This document shows, one piece after another, positions 59,737 to 64,000 of a stretch of DNA of 64,000 nt. Position numbers and translations under genes: made by a program. Positions within the stretch are counted from its first letter, which is position 1; each line of letters opens with the position of its first letter. Source of the stretch: Epiperipatus broadwayi (Eukaryota > Onychophora > Udeonychophora > Euonychophora > Peripatidae); assembly GCA_028023455.1 (NCBI GenBank), contig JAQFVV010012405.1:11030423-11094422 (forward strand). Direction: 5' to 3'. A model generated the notes under the pieces. The model did no database searches. It was not told the DNA's origin and saw only the letters and a list, made by a program, of their open reading frames with translations.

Positions 59737-60432
59737 CTCAGTGGCGAAAGTTTATTCATCAAAAAAAAAATCAGATACAAATACAGTTAAAAAAGGTTTA
59801 CAAAGAAGTGATTACATGATAAAATGAAATTCAGGAATAACATGGTGAAAAGTGGAAGGATATATATGAGGAGGGAAAGGGATGTGGAAAGGATATGTAT
59901 TCCAGGCCCAAAAAAATTTTTGATTGCAAGTCCGAGAAGCACATCCCCGTTGAGCGAGCGATCGCATGGGTGGCAAACCTTTAATTGGATGAGTCCTGTG
60001 ACAGAGGCTGAGAGGATGGAAGCAGGTGTCTGTGAGTAGTGGAGGTGGGACTAGTTTGGTATCTCTGGTTTTGAGAGAGCAAGTTAGGTCCAATAGTTTT
60101 TGATTCACTAAGTGTACTCTCTGGTCTAAAATAATAGCACATCGGAGCAGCCAGAGTCCATAGATGAGGAAATCTGATAGTCTGATGGTTGCAAAGACCC
60201 CTGTTTCGATGGATCCTTAGAGATTGAAGATGGTGTTTCTGCATGAGGAAAGGCAGAAGTTAATGACATGTCTCGCTACAAGCAAAAAGGGTCATTCAAG
60301 TAGGAAGTGCTGGAGGGTTCATTGCCAGTTTTACAGAGCTGGCATAGGGGAAAGATCTTGGTGAAACCCCTACAGTTAACCAAAAAGTGATTTGTGGGAA
60401 GGGAATGAAGGTTGACTTTGAGAAGGAAATCA
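59737..60432 (-). mobile_element. LINE 3' fragment with polyadenylated end
   Basis: Minus-strand frames carry VNLHSLPTNHFLVNCRGFTK followed by FPLCQLCKTGNEPSS, a cysteine pair arrangement typical of the C-terminal region of LINE polyproteins, and then, in another frame, VFATIRLSDFLIYGLWLLRC and NQKLLDLTCSLKTRDTK. The 3' end shows a polyadenylation signal (AATAAA, plus-strand TTTATT at 59751-59756) 14 nt before a poly-A run (plus-strand T-run 59728-59736). It is 5' truncated and frame-shifted. It is less AT-rich than its surroundings, suggesting more recent arrival. Confidence 0.65.
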
Positions 60433-60599
60433 AAATTTTTAATTATTATATTTTAGTACTTGACAGTTATTACTAAATAATAGTTTCTTTTGCAATATCA
60501 GAATATAAACTTGTCCAAACTGTTTTTATTTATTAAAATTTATCTTAAAAATAAATATTCTATTTACATCAATCTTCAAAAGGATAATGTTTTTATCCA

Positions 60600-61580
60600 A
60601 ATAAACCATCTGGCTTCAAATACTTTTGTAATTTTCATGTTGAAGCTTGAACATTTTTCATAAGGCAAGACTTTTACGATTTTATCTTCTTCATTATCCA
60701 TGTTTTTTTATTATATCTTTTGATAAAAACTCTGTAGCTTTTTTCTCAAATGTCAAAGGCAGATTAAGATGAGATAAATAGTGAGAAATCTTTTCTTGAC
60801 AATTAATGTTTTTTAACTTGGCAAATTATCCTACAGTATGTTACACACTTTGAAACAATAACCTTGCATGAATCAAACTTGCACCCATTAACAATTTTAA
60901 TCAGCAATGTTTGCAAGACCATATATTACAACTGCAGCATAACATTATAATATCTTTCACTTTATCTAATTCATCAATGTTAAGAGAATTTAATACCAAT
61001 GGACAAAGCAATTCATTTTCATCTATAGAATGATATGAACAAATATAAATCTGAGCTAATTTAAACCATAAATGAGCAGGAAAAGAATGACTATTAATCA
61101 TTTGATGAAGAATGGTAAAGGCATATGGGATGCCTATAACCAAGATTAGAATCTGGTGTGGGTAAAATTGGGAAATTTTTTCAGTTTGCCAAACAGATAT
61201 AGAAGTTATTTTACTTGGTTAACAAACTCAGCTAGCTATTTCATACTGTTGATACACAAATGGCTAAGAACTTCAGTACTAGGCAGTTGGAAATCTTGGT
61301 GAATATCTTTGTTGACTTTGGTAATGAATAGGTTTTGTGCTAGAGTGTTTTTTATCTTTTAAAATATTATTTTATCTTTATAATGATAATACTGAAAATA
61401 TGATACATACAAGAGATTAAAAGCAATTGTTTCTTGATCAACATTTTGTATTTCTGGAAATTTACTGTTATGGCATTTAGCATTATAAGGTTCTTTACAT
61501 TTTGAAGCTTTTGCTTTGGGCTTTTCAAAAATTTCATCATCAAAATTTAAACCAATTTCCATTTCATAAAAATTGTACAT
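60600..61580 (-). pseudogene. Decayed coding-like stretch, product unknown
   Basis: Two minus-strand open stretches have protein-like composition: 61359-61580 (MYNFYEMEIGLNFDDEIFEK, then KPKAKASKCKEPYNAKCHNS) and 60901-61143 (HLWFKLAQIYICSYHSIDEN, LNIDELDKVKDII). A third, further downstream on the minus strand (about 60680-60820), reads ISHYLSHLNLPLTFEKKATE before frameshifting. Stops and frameshifts separate them and no convincing splice sites link them. I read this as a decayed gene or processed pseudogene. No family is recognised. A spliced gene with short exons is the alternative. Confidence 0.35.
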
Positions 61581-61610
61581 AAATTTTTTGATTTGAAAAA
61601 GCAGTTACAA

Positions 61611-61744
61611 CTGTGCTTGAATTTGACAAGCATTGGTGGTCGAGAGGTCAGCAATGGCTGCTTTACAAGCAGTTGTCCCGGGTTAGCGGGTTTGCTTCCC
61701 AGCTGATGCTATGACACATGAGAAAAAAAACTATGCTTGAATTT
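61611..61744 (+). mobile_element. tRNA-derived SINE, subfamily 2, with TSD
   Basis: Nearly identical to 52789-52894: A box TGGTCGAGAGG, variable-arm region TTGTCCCGGGTTAG, GGGTTTGCTTCCC T-arm, end GATGCTATGACACATGAG and poly-A. TSD CTGTGCTTGAATTT (61611-61624) and CTATGCTTGAATTT (61731-61744), one mismatch. It lies just upstream of the decayed minus-strand coding-like stretch. Confidence 0.9.
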
Positions 61745-62499
61745 GCTGTATATGTATCCACAACTTGTCCAACTTGTTCTCAATTTAATTAGACAACATG
61801 TAGGGAATATTTATTTCCTAACCAAACAAATATTATATTATACATTAATTTATTTTCAAGTATTTATTTAATAATGATAGTGATAAAAGAAAAAATAAAA
61901 CAAAAAATATCACTGCATTTAGTTACTTCGTACACACATGCATATACATGAACTTTGTATATAAAAACCGATATTTTAAATATTACATAGCTAATTCATT
62001 TTACAAACTAATACTAAAAATTATAAATAATATTTGATGATAAACTTAATTTTCTTTTTATTATTAAAAGTAATTTTATATCAAAATAATTCCTTATCAT
62101 ACATTATAAAATGGTAATGAGTAAATTCTACATATCTGGAAGCATCTATCAATTTGTTTTAAAATTACATTACTGGATTCGCCGTGCTTTTTTTCTATAT
62201 ATAAAAAGAGGTTTTTAAAAATATAACTTTTATAAAGCAAAATGGAAAAAAAGCTATAAGGCATATTGCCATTTTGAAAACCTTATTGGAAAGAAGAATA
62301 AATCATCTATAATAAGATATATTATATATATGGAAAGTGCTCACCATTTCCCCCCATTTTTTTCTTAGAAATAACTGATACTTTATTTTGCTTTCTAGAA
62401 GTAGATGAAATTATGGTTGTCTAAAAAATGGTTAAAATTATAATATTAACCATTTTCTGTTTATTCTAAGATGTTAGCAGGGTGGAAGTAAAAAAAAAT
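61745..62499. other. AT-rich sequence, no gene recognised
   Basis: No repeat family member or gene recognised by eye in this stretch. Confidence 0.4.
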
Positions 62500-63060
62500 T
62501 CAATTTGCATCTTTAGCCTTCTATTTTGAGATTTTGTGAACTTTTTTTTTAACTTTAAAATTCATGTATTTTTTTTTTAATATTTTAATTTCAAAAAAAT
62601 TCTGAAGATGTCAGGATAAACAAAAAAGTGGTAATTTCAACATATAGTAAGCTCCACAATGAGGAAAACCCATTGTATTTTTGGTGGTCTCAAAGTTTGC
62701 AATATTACTTTGAGACAATATTACAATAACTAAAAACTTGATATTTTGGAAAGTTTATCATTATATTTTGAATAATAATTGTATGATAATTATTAGGAAT
62801 CAATAATATGTATTATTACATATTAATTTTCCACAGAAGGGTTACATTTTGAAATATAAAAGAGTATTTTTTTCTGAGTAATGTTACTATGGAAATTATG
62901 AAGGCAGTAAATACGATCTGTGAAAATGTTAAAAAATATAGCAATATCATAAAAATTACTAAAAAAAAAATAAACTTTTAATGCATAAATTGATAAATTT
63001 ACTAGATATTAATAATTATTAATTGAGATTTTAAAAATAAACATCAAACAAAGAAAATTT
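62500..63060 (+). repeat. Family F direct repeat, copy 1
   Basis: It aligns with 63372-63915 from AATTTGCATCTTTAGCC to CATCAAACAAAGAAAATTT, including TTTAATATTTTAATTTCAAA, AACTAAAAACTTGATATTTT, TGTATGATAATTATTAGGAA and AAAAATATAGCAATATCATA. The offset is about 855-870 bp, so the unit plus spacer is duplicated in tandem. The GAAGATGTCAG motif links it loosely to family G. Confidence 0.75.
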
Positions 63061-63371
63061 CATTAATTTTGCAAATTCAATCTGCTCTTCCCAATGTTGG
63101 ATGATGAAACAGGACATTGTTTTGATTAAAATCTAATTTTTAAAATATTTCTGAAAATTAAATATGATTTTTTAGAATTTAATTTCTAGACAAAAAATGC
63201 CTATCAAATAAAGAAAATTTTATTATATTCTGATATGTAATAATTGTTTAATATTAAAATGAAAGTTGAAAGTTTATATCAAGTGAGAACAAAAAAAATT
63301 GTCAAAAGTAAAGGAGGATTAACCAATGTTTTTTTCAGACATGGTTTTGACACATGATACATTTAGAAATT

Positions 63372-63915
63372 GAATTTGCATCTTTAACCCTCTATTAAAG
63401 GAGTTTGCTAACTTTCTTTATTTCCAAACTTTAAAACACTTTTTTTTTTTTAATATTTTAATTTCAAAAAATTTTGAACATGTCAGTATAATTGAAAAAA
63501 TAGGAATTTCAAAGTATGGTAAGCCCCCCCCCCCCCAATGATGATCTTAAATTTTGTGATAACATTGCATTATTATTTCGGGAAAATATTACAAATGACT
63601 AAAAACTTGAATTGTTGGAAAGTTTATGATTATTTTTGCATAGTAATTGTGTGATAATTATTAGAAATTAATTATATAGATTATTACACATTTATTTTCT
63701 ATAAAAATGTTTTATTTTTAAATATAAAAGATTATACTTTTCTGAGTAACTTGTGGAAATTATGGCCCATGGGAAATATGATGTCTAAAACATGCCAATC
63801 TATTAAAAAATATAGCAATATCATAAAAATTATTAAAAAAGTTTAAACTTTTAAAGCATATTAATAATTTCTTATTGAGGTTTTAAAAACAAACATCAAA
63901 CAAAGAAGATTTTAT
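63372..63915 (+). repeat. Family F direct repeat, copy 2
   Basis: Partner of 62500-63060, at roughly 75-80 percent identity by eye, with a 13-14 base C-run at about 63525-63537 in place of CTCCACAATGAGG. Non-coding. Confidence 0.75.
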
Positions 63916-63969
63916 TACAAAGAAATCAAGTCATATGTTACATGATCTAATTTAGCAAGCTTGCATTAC

Positions 63970-64000
63970 AAATGTGATATATATATATATATTGTATATA
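63970..64000. repeat. TA microsatellite at window end
   Basis: A run of alternating TA at about 63977-63993 followed by TTGTATATA. Similar short TA tracts occur at 43799-43812 and 58219-58233. Confidence 0.7.

Noticed and set aside
59824-60039. 71-codon plus-strand frame in less AT-rich DNA
   Set aside because: It is antisense to the LINE fragment whose minus-strand frames, polyadenylation signal and poly-A tail explain the region better.

Overview
This window looks like AT-rich, gene-poor nuclear DNA from an invertebrate animal. The evidence is a spliceosomal U2 snRNA sequence, non-LTR retrotransposon (LINE) fragments, tRNA-derived SINEs with poly-A tails and target-site duplications, and many foldback or MITE-like elements. 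No prokaryotic gene organisation is present and no intact protein-coding gene is convincing. A mollusc or other lophotrochozoan would fit the mix of repeats, but the sequence does not prove a lineage.

Layout. 1-7 kb: U2 snRNA-like gene (2007-2193), an inverted-dimer repeat of family A (2695-3141), an inverted-dimer repeat of family D (5060-5307) and two short snap-back elements (5.46-5.59 and 5.64-5.82 kb). 7.9-9.5 kb: a block that keeps CpG dinucleotides. 12.6-17 kb: LINE 3' end, two family D copies, a family G copy, a 566-bp palindromic element and a family A copy. 21.6-25.4 kb: a large palindrome with a TTAA-flanked family B element inserted in one arm, a 55-bp truncated SINE and two LINE 3' ends. 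25.9-26.2 kb: a small CpG-rich, promoter-like island. 29.7-34.3 kb: a LINE interrupted by a SINE, a second SINE in opposite orientation, family A, and the longest LINE remnant (33.3-34.3 kb). 38.3-42 kb: family B, family G, LINE 3' end. 43.9-45.1 kb: family A and D pieces. 48.8-52.2 kb: family E copies around a family B element inserted inside another family B element. 52.8-63.9 kb: SINEs, a family B copy, a family D foldback, a MITE with perfect 36-bp ends, a polyadenylated LINE fragment, a decayed coding-like stretch on the minus strand, and a 0.55-kb direct repeat.

How the parts relate. The window is a layered record of transposition. Three mechanisms can be read directly: LINE-type retroposition (TSDs of 13-17 bp around SINEs and around families A and D), TTAA-specific cut-and-paste insertion (family B, including one nested insertion whose empty site is preserved in a paralogous copy), and inverted duplication producing long hairpin-capable arms. 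The most notable theme is that families A and D occur repeatedly as inverted dimers; if transcribed they would form long double-stranded RNA. Family letters A-H are local labels used in this annotation only.
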